A DNA stretch of 64,000 nt from Liriodendron chinense (taxonomy: Eukaryota > Streptophyta > Magnoliopsida > Magnoliales > Magnoliaceae): NCBI GenBank assembly GCA_003013855.2, contig PVNU02003892.1, positions 3,472,001-3,536,000 of the forward strand, written 5' to 3'. The translations under genes and the position numbers were made by a program. The notes below the pieces were generated by a model. It was not told the origin of the DNA. It did no database searches and was given only the letters and a program-made list of their open reading frames with translations. Each line of letters starts with the position of its first letter. The stretch's first letter is position 1. Of this stretch, positions 11,836 to 23,704 are shown piece after piece.

Positions 11836-13129
11836 CAGCCAAGTCACACCACCTCAATAAATGGAGCATATATTGCATAATGATCCTAACCATCCGATCA
11901 CTGAACACCAAATGGATGCTTAAAACTAAAAAGGGTCAGTTGTCAAAATAGAATGGGTGACATCAGGTGTTTAAGATTGTCTGACTGCTGTGGCGTATGC
12001 TTGGTCCCTGATGGGCCTGACAATTTGAAGGGTTGGATCGGCTTAAGTATATGCCGACTGGACAGCGAATGAGAGTCATCACCATTTAAAGAAGGGTGCT
12101 GAACGCACACAAATCTTGCCAATAAACAAAAGCCATGTGTCTAGAATCCCGAATAAATCTACGCGCTGATAGGAAAATACCCAACGAAGTTTCGAATTCT
12201 GACAAGAAAATGTAGAAGTAATGGATGCAGGCGTTGCTGTCTGCTGAAAATTTAAATAAATCCACGTGCCACGTGTTCAAGTCATCTTCTACCCCAGCGC
12301 ACGTGCCAACATGTCATGTGGGGTTCACATTCATTCGAGCCGTGCAAAAGGTGGGCCTTACCAACACCATGAAATCAATCAATCCACTCATCAGGTGGGC
12401 CGCATTTGTATTTTCAAATAGATCATGCTTTGTTTTTGGACTGATGACTGGACGGGCCTGATTGTTTGAGCCAGGTGACACTTGGAGTAGGGACCTTTGG
12501 CATGGGTGTGTACGGGATCGTTCCCAGTCAAGAACTACAGCATTCCTGACACAAGAAATCTCCATACGACTCGGTCTTTTTTTCAACATAAACCTTCCTC
12601 CAATTGTATTATCTTTCACATATGACTAATTTTTCACGCGTAATGTTTGCATTCAAGATTTATATATGATCTTCGCTTTCCGTTGATTTGGTCTGACAAT
12701 AGCTAATTCATTTCGGCTTGAAAAATCTATGGGTTCAGAGATTTATGATGGATGGGTCCTGAGCATATATGTGAGATAATTTGAGCCATTTCTTCAAGTA
12801 GGGTAATATAAGCATGGCATGAGCTATTCATAAGGTAGTACGCACCATAAACATGTCATTTATCAAAATTAAAGCATCAAGTAAGCCATACATGTATAAT
12901 ATATTTTGAATTCAGCCGTTGGATTTCTTTTTACTTTTTTTTTTTTTTTTTCATGTTTGAGCTTCATTATTTTGGTCTATGGTGGGTGAGTGCCCATTTT
13001 GTTTTTAATTATCCTTTGTTGTCCATAGTGAAGCACCTGATGTTTTGCAAGTAATCTGAATCGGACTGTGTTTAGTAGTGAACGGTTGGAAATAGACTTG
13101 GCTTTCATCGTGATCCTCCAGTACCTGGC
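11836..13129. other. Intergenic stretch, nothing recognised
   Basis: No coding or RNA feature is supported. A 19-base poly-T run is present near 12932-12950. GGTGGGCC words near 12350 and 12395 suggest eroded MITE pieces. Confidence 0.35.
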
Positions 13130-13725
13130 TTGACAGTGGTCAATGTTATAAAAGAACAGTAGGCCACACCATGATATATCATACTTATCCACTCTGTCCA
13201 TCTATTTTTCCAACTCAATTTAGGGCATGAGTCCAAAAATGAGATAGATATCCAAATCTTAGGTGGACCACACTAGGAAACAATGGTGATAAAATGCCCA
13301 CCATTAGAAACTTCCTAAGGCCCATTGTAATGCTTATTTGCCCTCTAACTTATAAATTCCCAATAAGTTTTTAATGGTGGGCATCCAATCACCACTGTTT
13401 CATAGAGGTGTGGTCCATCCAAGATTTGGATTTGCTTCATTCTGGCCTCATACCTTAAGATAAGTTTTCACCACTGTTTAACAGAGGTGTAGTCCATCAA
13501 AGATTTGGATTTGCTTCATTTTTGGGCTCATATTTTAAGGATAAGGTGCAAGTGTCTCCATTCATGACTCAATAGTAGACTCCTGGGAGTTTTCAGGTAT
13601 TGAGTTCTAGAGTGGGTGTGTGAGGGTGTGGATGTGTGTAAAAAAAATGTTGCAAAATGGATGGATGGTGTGAATATGAAACACATATATCACTGGGGGC
13701 CCACAGTAACAGATCTGGTTGGCTA
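13130..13725. mobile_element. MITE, GGGCCCAC family, with internal duplication and nested SINE
   Basis: The left arm starts near AGGCCACACCATGATAT (13159). The right arm ends CACTGGGGGCCCACAG near 13691. About 75 bp of the right arm (CACCACTGTTT to CTTCATT) is present twice in tandem, at roughly 13391-13466 and 13467-13545. A SINE interrupts the right arm at about 13553-13650. Confidence 0.6.
13553..13650 (+). mobile_element. tRNA-derived SINE nested in a MITE
   Basis: The sequence follows the same layout as the SINE at 4620-4735: a TAGTAGACTC A-box-like region near 13572, a GT-rich body (GGTGTGTGAGGGTGTGGATG) and an A-tract at 13640-13647. The B-box region is weak (GTATTGAGTTCTAG). It separates two parts of a MITE arm, so it inserted after the MITE. 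Confidence 0.45.
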
Positions 13726-13754
13726 GTGACCCAACACTATCGAGCTAGCTAGTG

Positions 13755-14205
13755 TTAAAGCTCTATGGGCCCACCACAATTTATGTGTTTTATCCATGCT
13801 GTTCATCAATTTTTCTAACTCATTTTAGGGCATGAGGCAGATCCAAATCTTAGATTGACTATATCACAAGAAATGACGGGGACTGAATGCTTGCTGTGGA
13901 AAACTTTTTGAGGGCAGTGCAAGTTTTAGATCACACTGAAATTTGTGTTTTCACTTCATCTTAATATGTGTGACATTATAAACAAATCCGATGGCAAATA
14001 AATATTAGAGTAGGCTTTCGAAGGTTTTTAATGGTGGACATTTATTCAATGTTATTTTCCTTTGGTGTGCTCCACCTATGATTTAGATCTGCCTTAGTTT
14101 TGAATTGATGCTTTAAAATAAGTTGGCAAAAATGGATAGAAAACATGGATAAAACATATATACCATGGTGGAGCCCATAGAGCTTTGACATCATCTAGCT
14201 GGCTC
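13755..14205. mobile_element. MITE, GGGCCCAC family
   Basis: The left arm has GGGCCCACCACAATTTATGT at about 13768. The right arm has ATGGATAAAACATATATACC near 14144 followed by ATGGTGGAGCCC near 14165. The central AATGGTGGACATTTATTCAATG word is present. It lies about 30 bp from the preceding copy. Confidence 0.6.
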
Positions 14206-14627
14206 CTGGCTGGTGTTGGGGTCACTAGCCAAACCGCATTCGGATGGTACTCGCACATGTCCATTCCAACCGGCTGGATGCGCTCTAAGCCCCAAGCCCG
14301 ACTCATCAGGGCCATTTTGAAATTTCAGACCCGATAACTAAGCTGATTGAGCTTGGGCGCGATCACCCAAAGGCCTGAGGTGGACCATCCAGCCGTAGCC
14401 CGTTTCCTTCCCTGGGTACTAGGCTGGATTTAGACCTGGGTCCACGGTTGCGTGGGCCCGGTTGCGCAGGACCGGAATCGAAACGGGCATATGAAGGATA
14501 GTTTAGTCATTATGCTAATGGTTAAGGATAAGCTCAGCGGAATCTCACCTCCCCGAGAGACCGAAAAAACCTGTCTCCGATTCGGTAGGAACCCCTAAAG
14601 TGCCAAGGTCGGTACTGGAAAAGCTGT

Positions 14628-15062
14628 GTGGGCCCCACTATTATGTATGTGTTCTATCCACGCCGTCCATTCATATTTTGATATCATTTAAAGGTATGAT
14701 ACTAAAAATGTGGCAGATCCAAGTCTCAAGTAGACCACAACACAAGAAGCAATGGAATAGTGACACCCACCGTTGAAACCTTTCTAGGGCCCACCAAGAT
14801 TTTTATTTGCCATTCAACCTGTTCATAAAGTTACATAAAACTGGATGAATGGAAAATATAAAAATCAGCTTGATCCAAAACTTCTTTGGCCCACAAGAAG
14901 TTCTTAACGATAGGCATTCAATTCCCCATTCTTGTGGTTTGGTTCACTTGAGCTTTGGATCTATCTCTTTTTGGGATGATGATATAAAACGAGATGTAAA
15001 GATGGATGGACGGCGTGGATAGAACACTTGCATCATGGTAGGGCCCACAGATCTTTGACCAG
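14628..15062. mobile_element. MITE, GGGCCCAC family
   Basis: This is one of the better-preserved copies. The left arm is GTGGGCCCCACTATTATG with CACGCCGTCCATTCAT. The right arm is GATGGACGGCGTGG with CATCATGGTAGGGCCCAC. The preceding 14206-14627 segment holds no recognised feature. Confidence 0.65.
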
Positions 15063-16724
15063 TACGGACCAGACCCGGTACTGGAGGGGCCACTACGGAA
15101 TTCGAGTCCGAAAAAGCCAGCTATTTAGTGGTATGCAAATCCATCCCAACCTAGGGTAATAAAATAACTCGGCACTTAGCGTTTGAAGTTGGGTCTTCTT
15201 CCAATGATCCAAACCGTTTATATGATCAATCTCACTTTCTACGGTGGATAGGTAATAAGTAAAAGCTTCAATTGGGTTATTTCAACCCTTTCGTCATTTC
15301 ACTCCTTTGCTTTGAATGTGGACGGTCATGCAACCTTTGAATCATACCAGGGTTAGGTTAAACAATCTGAGAGTTTCTTTCGGGCATCCCCTTTTCAAGT
15401 TGAGCCTTATCAGATAAACGGTTTGGATTGAAAAGAATCCAATTCGAACGGCTAGAATTCCTACATATTATTGCAACACGTCTGATGGATTCTCGTGAAC
15501 TTCTCCTATGATAGTTTACCACCACTTTATAAATGGTGTTGACTCTTCCTCGCACGCGGCACTGATGTAAAGCTATCCTGACCATCCAAATTGTGGTTCA
15601 CAGCGTGTATGTGCAATGTCTCTAAAATCACACCGATGGATTAATCCTAACCACTGAATTTATATCTACCAAATGGATGGTACAAGTAGAATAGCGAGAA
15701 GTTAGAATTGGAAGGGAAACTAAATCGGATGGTTATGGTTTATGCTCTATCCACCATTGCCTCAGCAGACGGTCTGGATTGCCGTACATCTTAGGGCGGA
15801 AGAGTCGCATTCGTTTTTAAAAGGCTACAATGTGCGGTTGCCACAACTCAGTACTTGTGCCAACTCATCCATCAAACTAGGGCTGCAGATGTACGATAAT
15901 CCGAACCGTCAAATATCGGGAACCATTGTGATGAGGAGTAAGACGAAATCCATCTCCCGATATCCAATTTCAGTGGTTGGATTCGCAAGTCTAACCAATT
16001 TCTTATAAATCCTACTTGATAAAAACAATTGGACGGATAAGATCATCCACATTGTTTCGAATAGATGTTCCAATCACATAATTTCTCGGGACTTTCAACG
16101 TCCGGATTTTGCGACACGTGTGCGTGGCTATGTTACCCCAATACAATGACTTTTACAGACTCACAAATTTCCCGGACTTAGATTTAGTGCCGCTGTCATG
16201 GATTGCTTGTTTTTTCTTCATTCTTTGTTTTTTTTCTAAAGATGTGGGATGGCTACTCGCATAAGCATATATTCGGGCCTACAGTTCGCTACAATGCGTC
16301 CGGACGCGTTGCAATAAGACACGTAGCGACTCTAGAAGTATATTTTGGGCTTTTTTTTAAATGATGTTAACCGTTCATTTTACAGGGCCCTCCTTGGATG
16401 GGAGATGTCCACAAGAACACTCAGATGGAATGTTTCATCCCACATATTATACGAAGATTATGGTGACCGTTCATTTTAAAGAAAAGGAGCCAGATTACCT
16501 TTCAACAAAAGCTTTATTTGTTTAATTTCAACCGTACAAAGTGAGACTTGTCATATAAACGGTATGGATAGATATCGAAATTCAAAGGGTAAGGTACCAA
16601 CGATTTGCATACGTCGGATGTACCGGAGCAAACTTGCGTATATTACTCCCAACGCGAGGAGGACGCGGTTTGGCTGCTGAACCAGCACCAGCCTGCTAGG
16701 TGGTTGTACGCGGTTGGGCTAGTG
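15063..16724. other. Intergenic stretch, nothing recognised
   Basis: No open frame shows family resemblance. Several short phrases (AACCGTTTATATGATCAAT near 15208, AAACGGTATGGATAG near 16557) look like diverged repeat fragments, but I could not define an element. Confidence 0.35.
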
Positions 16725-17240
16725 GTCGGTGTTATTTGGGCTCCACCATTATGTATGAGTTTCATTCACACCATCCATCTATTTTTCCGGATCATTTTAT
16801 GATATGAGTTAAAAAATAGGTAGATTCATATCTCAAGTGGACATCATCACAAAAACAGTTCATTAAAAACTTTTTGGCCTCACAAAAGTTTTTAATCAAG
16901 CTGATATTTATTTTTTACTGTCATCCATGTGTCTATTACCTAGTCATCAATATCTATATGACCTAATCAACGGATTGGATGTCATATAAACATTTACCTA
17001 GTCATTTATGTCTCTATGACCTAATCAACAGATTAGATGTCTGGTAAACATTACAATGGGCCTTAGGAAGTATTTAATGGTGAACATTTAATCACTGTTG
17101 TTTTCCTGTGGTGTGGTAGACTTGAGATTTAGATCTTCTGCGCCTAAAATGACTGAAAAATGTATAGACGACGTCGTGATTAGACAAATAAATCATGATG
17201 AGGCTCAGCTTAGTCAAACGGCGTCCCATGTGGCCAACCA
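16725..17240. mobile_element. MITE, GGGCCCAC family, with internal duplication
   Basis: The left arm is GGGCTCCACCATTATGTATG near 16738. The right arm degenerates near GATTAGACAAATAAATCATG at 17179. A segment of about 60 bp containing CTAGTCATYWATRTCTMTATGACCTAATC is duplicated in tandem (16938-16985 and 16998-17045). It lies about 450 bp upstream of the DUF810 gene start. Confidence 0.5.
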
Positions 17241-17505
17241 TGATGTACGTGTTTTATCCCCGCAAGCCGTGCATTTTGCCAGCTAAAGTGGACCACACCA
17301 CAGCAAACAGTAGGTAGTAGGTATCCTAGTCCTGGACACGGAAGGAGTGGGACTCCCGTCTATCTCCTGTTGTCCAACAATCTGGGCCATACATCTAAAC
17401 ACGGGAACGGCTAGAAAAAGTTGATCAACGGCACACATTCATAGCACACCTATTGCCTGCAATAGGACGAGCCCAGCAAGTGTGACGAACAGACAGGTTC
17501 CTACA

Positions 17506-17511
17506 CACGTG
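17506..17511 (+). promoter_or_regulatory. G-box CACGTG upstream of the DUF810 gene
   Basis: The palindrome CACGTG lies 172 bp upstream of the start codon, inside ACACACGTGTC. G-boxes are bound by plant bZIP and bHLH factors. Function here is unproven, because a six-base word can occur by chance. Confidence 0.35.
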
Positions 17512-17589
17512 TCATATTGGCGAGTGTGAATAGCAAAAATTAACGCTGCTACTCGCGCGAGTGTCCATGTCACTGCTCGTCTAACCCCA

Positions 17590-17682
17590 CCTTAGCGACC
17601 TGTTACCTTCTCCTCTCTGCATTTTCTCGTCTCCTCTGTCCTCTCTCTCAAAAAGCATAGAGAAACTCATATCTATCTATCA
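17590..17682 (+). promoter_or_regulatory. Pyrimidine-rich core promoter / 5' UTR of the DUF810 gene
   Basis: The stretch is dominated by CTCT repeats (TTCTCCTCTCTGCATTTTCTC and TCCTCTCTCTC), a Y-patch-like composition common near plant transcription starts. No convincing TATA box was seen, so the start site cannot be placed. Confidence 0.4.
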
Positions 17683-20600
17683 ATGGCCCTTCTCTTCAGA
17701 GACAGAGGCCTCGGAGACTCGAAAAGAGAAATGGGCGGCAGCGCTCGAATCCCCGCCGCTGAACTCCCCTCCCCTTTTGGGGAATTGGGCTGCAGCCTCT
17801 CCGACGCCGAGCTTCGAGAGACTGCCTACGAGATCTTCGTCGGATCCTGCCGGGCTTCCGGTGGAAAGCCATTGACTTTCATACCTCAGTCCGAGAGATC
17901 CGAGAAGGCGCTGATTTCGTCGCCGTCTTCAATCTCGCCTTCTCTGCAGAGATCCCTGACTTCTACCGCGGCAAGCAAGATGAAGAAGGCGCTGGGGTTG
18001 AAATCTTCATCTTCTAAGAAGAGTCCGGCGAAGGAGAACAGCCCGTCGAAGTCAAAGAAGCCGATGACGGTCGGGGAGCTCATGAGAGTTCAGATGAGGG
18101 TTTCGGAGCAGATGGATTCGAGGATCCGGCGGGCTCTGCTGAGGATTTCGGCAGCACAGGTCAGCTCAATTTGAGGTTTGGGTTTTAGGTTTTATTATTG
18201 TGTTTTAAATGTACAGAAATTTAAATTTCAGATTAGCACTATTTTTCTAATAATTTTGGATCATGGTTTGCTTTGTTGGATTGTTTGGTATGTTTTTATT
18301 GTTTCTTTTTCATTTGTTGATTTTATTTATTTTTTTGGTGATTTTGTTACAAATGATTTTGGGTCTGTCATCTGTGTGTGGATTGATCTGCCTTTGTTTT
18401 TTTTTTTTTTTTTTTGGTATTTGTCGTTTTTGCTTACCAACTCGCATCTTTCAGCTGTGGATTTTTGGTTAATTTGGTCTTTTCTCTCTTTCTTTATTAT
18501 TAGTATTACATGAATGAAATAAGTTTGGATCAGATCTGTTTTCATCTCATACGTGAATTGTGTGGGTGTGGATGATGGTGTGCAAATTGCACATGGATGT
18601 ACATGATCTAGCTGTGGTTTGGACTTGGGGGTTGTTTTAGTGGGCGTTTCTCAGAGAATTTTGGTCTGTCAAATGGATCTAATTGCATGGGAACCACATC
18701 GTAATCTGGTTTCCAATTCATTGGCAATTGGGTTTGCAATTCTTATATAGGCTTGGGCTTTCTGTTTCCAATTCATTGGCAATTGGGTTTATGATTCTTG
18801 TATAGGCTCGGTCCTTTTTGGAGTGTCCTCCAAATGCAGATGGGAGTATGCTTCCACTGCATCAAATGAGAATGCGATGATGACAGGTCTGACCTGTTAT
18901 CACGGCATTCATATTTTTGTGCCGTTTTGTGGATGGGAGTGTTTAGTGCATCCTGCTATTCACGTTTTGCAAGATTTGCAATGGGCTCTCCATCTGCAAA
19001 ATGCCCTCTGGCCAGGTCACATTCCATCTTATTCTCAATTCGGGTTAGGATAATGTAATTGACTATTTAACAAGACCACTCCAGCTTTTGAAAGGTCACC
19101 ATGTAAGGATCTCCTGCTAGATGCGCGTCAGACAAATGTCTACACTGCTTCTAAAAGAGAAAACCTTTTTAGATCTTCTTGCTGTTTTTTGGGCACTGTA
19201 TACCATGCGGTGTATGCAGTTTTACTGTTCTTCTATTTACCTGTCAACATTTTCTACATTTCGGACTTATTTTGAAATAGAATTAATGTAATAATATCTA
19301 TTTTATATTCAAGAGTAATTGTGTACCTGTTTTTTTTTTTTAGTTTATATTTCTTACAAAAACTGTTGTTTTATTCCTTAGAGATCAACTGTAAAATTCC
19401 CATCTTGCTGATGAGTTAAAAGTTGCTGTTTTTTTTTTCCTTCATTTTAATGCTCAATTAATTTAGGGGCTAATTTGTCCACACCACCTTCTTGGTGTGC
19501 CCCACTGTAAGCGGGGCATTTTTCCTGTTTACATGAAAATTCGGTGTGTAATGCCTCGTAGCTGTATGCCTTGTAGCTGTGCTCTAGTTTTAAATTTCAG
19601 TGAAATTGATATGGATGCTTGTTTTACGTTTGTAACAGCATGGAAGACGGTTTGAGCAAATGGTATTACCGTTAGAGCTGTTGCAGCAGTTCAAGGCTTC
19701 TGATTTTCCTGATCAGCAGGAATATGAAGCCTGGCAAATTAGGAATTTGAAGGTCATCGAGGCTGGACTTCTTGTGCATCCTCTTCTCCCACTAGAAAAG
19801 TCAGATCTTCATCCACAACGGCTTCGGCAGATTATACGTGGAGCTTCGGAAAAGCCTCTAGAAACTGGAAGGAATTCTGATTCTATGCAAGCCTTGCGCA
19901 GCGCCGTAATGTCTCTTGCATGCAAATCCTTTGATGGGTCAGTTTCTGATGTATGTCATTGGGCAGACGGGTATCCACTGAATATCAAACTATACCAGAT
20001 GCTACTAGAAGCTTGTTTTGATGCTAACGAGGAAACATCAGTTATAGAAGAGGTTGATGAGGTTATAGAATTAATAAAGAAGACATGGCCAGTCCTGGGC
20101 ATGAATCAGATGCTTCATAACCTTTGTTTCTCATGGCTTTTATTTAATCGTTTTGTAGCGACTGGCCAAGTAGAAAATGATCTGCTGTTTGCCGCTGATA
20201 ATCAGTTGGCTGAAGTTGCAAAAGATGCAAAGGCTACAAAGGATCCGGTTTATGCTAAGATATTGAGTTCGACGTTGAGTTCAATATTGAGTTGGTCAGA
20301 AAAACGGCTTCTTGCTTACCATGAGACATTCCATCCGGACAATATTGATTCGATGCAGAGTATTGTTTCTTTGGGAGTTTCGGCAGCAAAGATACTAGTA
20401 GAAGATATTTCTCATGAGTATCGCCGTAGGAGGAAAGAAGAAGTTGATGTAGCTCGCAATAGGATTGACACTTACATCAGGTCGTCACTCCGCACGGCTT
20501 TTGCTCAGGCAAGTTGCTTTGATCATCTCCATTTAAGACCTGGCTAATACCCCTATCTGAATGTGAGACCTGCTATGGCTGCTTGTTGGATCCCACCCAT

Positions 20601-23600
20601 ATGTGTGTCCAAGTTCGTCGGGCTGGTCATGAGGTAGGCCCTCTATGTATATGCCTCAACCTGTGAGTCAGGCCAGTCCTGCCATCATGTGGGTCACTCA
20701 TATAAAATGAAGTAGAAAATACTTATAACGCCCCCTTTTATATAAATGTTTGACCCACATGATGATTGGACTGGCAAATTTTGGGCCACAGCATTTTGGA
20801 GCTCACCAAATGAATAGCCCACATCTTAAACATGTCCTACATTGACACAAGTTTGGATAGTAGATAGTAGGATGCAAGATCATTCTCTTATTGCATTTCT
20901 CTAATCATGTCTCTCAGCGTGTGTGCATTGCCAACCTATCTCTTAGTTTTACTAATCAATTAATCAGCTTGCTCTCTCTTAAGACAGAGAATGGAGAAAG
21001 CAGACTCGAGCAGGCGATCATCTAGAAACCAGCCAAACCCGACCCCAGTTCTTTCCATCCTTGCAAAGGACATTGGCGATTTAGCAACTAAAGAGAAGGA
21101 AGTGTTCAGTCCAATACTGAAGAGATGGCATCCTTTAGCTGCCGGCGTGGCTGTTGCTACCCTTCATGCTTGCTATGGGAATGAATTTAAACAATTCATT
21201 TCCAGTCTCACGGAGCTGACTCCCGATGCTGTACAAGTGTTGAAAGCTGCAGACAAGTTGGAGAAAGATCTTGTGCAGATTGCTGTTGAAGATTCAGTTG
21301 ACAGCGAAGATGGCGGGAAGGCGATTATTCGTGAGATGCCTCCTTATGAGGCTGAATATGCAATGGCCAATCTGGCAAAAATATGGATAAAGACAAGGGT
21401 GGACACGCTGAAGGAATGGATTGACCGGAACTTGCAACAGGAGGTATGATGATTGCCATGATTTTGTTAACTTCATGCATTTTCCTAATGGAATTTCATA
21501 TTTGGAATCATGCTTTTTTTTTCTTTTTTTCTTTTTCGGAAGGTAACCATATTTTATTAGAAAAAGAGCCAAAGATGGAAAGACCTGCGACACCAACCAC
21601 TTCAGTTGAATCACCCACTTCGATTGGAATCATTCCATTTGGCAATGTTTTAAGTTGATCACAGTCTTATGTTGCAACAATCATAGCATTTGGATGGAAG
21701 GTTTGGCACAAGTGAGATACTAACAATAGCAAATTGATAAGTGGTGGAACCGCTCCTCGCATGTACATTCATTTCATACATATGTATTATGCGTAGGCCC
21801 AAATTTGAACTATTCGGGCCAGGCCTATTCAAAATTTTAGTTTTGCTTGTGCCAGGTCCATTGACAGCTCTACAAGCATTACATCAAAGGGGTGTTTGTG
21901 CAAATTATATGGGGTATTTGCATAATTACAATTGAGGTATTTTCTTTACCTAGCTGGTGTGGCAGGCGGAAATCACAGCTCAGTATGCTACTCCTGTCAC
22001 ATGGAAAATGTTCCCTGTAAAATTTTGCAAATATAGCTGCTGTTGTGGGAATGAGTGTCACAACAAGAAGGTATGCTTGTGCAAGTTTGGGGGACTGACA
22101 AGGTGGTTTCATTATTGTGTTCTGACAGACAAATAGCCCATGTTGTCACACCCAGATCCATAGCTCAAGTGGGATACTGTGTGAAGAGGTCCCCCCCCCC
22201 CCCCAAAAAAAAAAAAAAAACCCATGTTGTCACACAATTAAGAATACGTCCTAATGGCTTTTACATGAATACCCCCATGAATTTACTAACACACCCTTCA
22301 TCTAGCACTTGTGCCTGTAAATTTCCAACATCTTCAAGGTACTTTTTTTATAGTCTTGGCTAGCACTAACCCCTTTTTAACAAGGGTGGTTTTACACATG
22401 CACACATCCGGTGTTGTTCTGATCGGTATCCTCTTGAAGTTATAATCTTAGAGGGTGTGTAAATTCTCTTTTTGCTGTACATATGTATATAGTCTCTTTG
22501 TTTGCTTATGTATATAGTCTCTTTCTTTAATTTTTTTATTGAATACATTTATTTGTTTGTATCCTTCAAAAAAAAAAAAAAACTTTTATTTGTTTGTTTG
22601 AGAAAACCATTATAATGTCCTGGATCTCACGATGCATCAGAACGTGAACTGTCCTGATGGGTTGGTCCATGCAAACGGGGCCAAGGTCAGGTGATCCAAA
22701 TGGATGATCCGATGGGCACCATAGTGGATGGGGGATGCCCCCAAAAATCTCCTAATTGGGAAGATCCTAGCCCTTGACGGTTTAGCATCATCTTAGCCTT
22801 TCTCCTAACAAATTTTGGGGTTGGCCGTTGGCCTGCAATGGTTGATTGATGAAAGTTTACAAGCAGCTGCCACCAGATATCAACCTTCCTCTTTTACCAT
22901 GGTTGTGGAAGTTGAAACCACATTGCGAAGGTTCATTTCAACACCACTCTCATAGCTACACCGTCCCACCACCAGTGTTGATCCTTAAACCCCAATTTGC
23001 CAAAGGGTGATTAAGTAATTCTCCAGAAAATGGACGGTTAATATAATTAATATATATATATATATATATAGGAAAAAGGTACTATGTGCTCGACCTCATG
23101 GGAATTTCTCATGAGGTTGAGCTGTGTGGGGCCCACTGTGATGTGTGATGGGCATCTGCACCATCAGTCAGATGCACCATTCCGTGGTGGGCCACGGTCT
23201 TAAAAATCAGACCAATCCATGACTTGGAGGGGCCATACCGTAGACAACAGTTAGGAGTGGATATCCACCCATTGAAACCTTTAGGATCGTTTATAGGATC
23301 GAACGAGATGTGGATTACAAATCTAGACGATCCATGTGTGTCCCACTTAAAAAAGAGGTCACACCAAGTTTCAACCATATCCAATACTCAGATGGGCCCA
23401 ACAAGTGCTTTTAGATGGTGTAGGCATGATTTTGCACTTTTCAGTTGATATGGCCCACTTGAGTTCTGGATACAGCTGATTTTTGGGATATCCCATAACC
23501 AATAGGGGACCCACCAAATGCATGGTGTGGATGCCCATCACTCATCACAGTGGGCCCCACACAGCTCGACCTCATGGCAACTTCCCATGAGATCGAGCTC

Positions 23601-23613
23601 ATAGTACCTTTTC

Positions 23614-23704
<91 letters not shown>

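Noticed and set aside
18178..18513. 111-residue hydrophobic ORF resembling a membrane protein
   Set aside because: It is T-rich intron 1 sequence of the DUF810 gene; the Phe/Leu content comes from poly-T runs.
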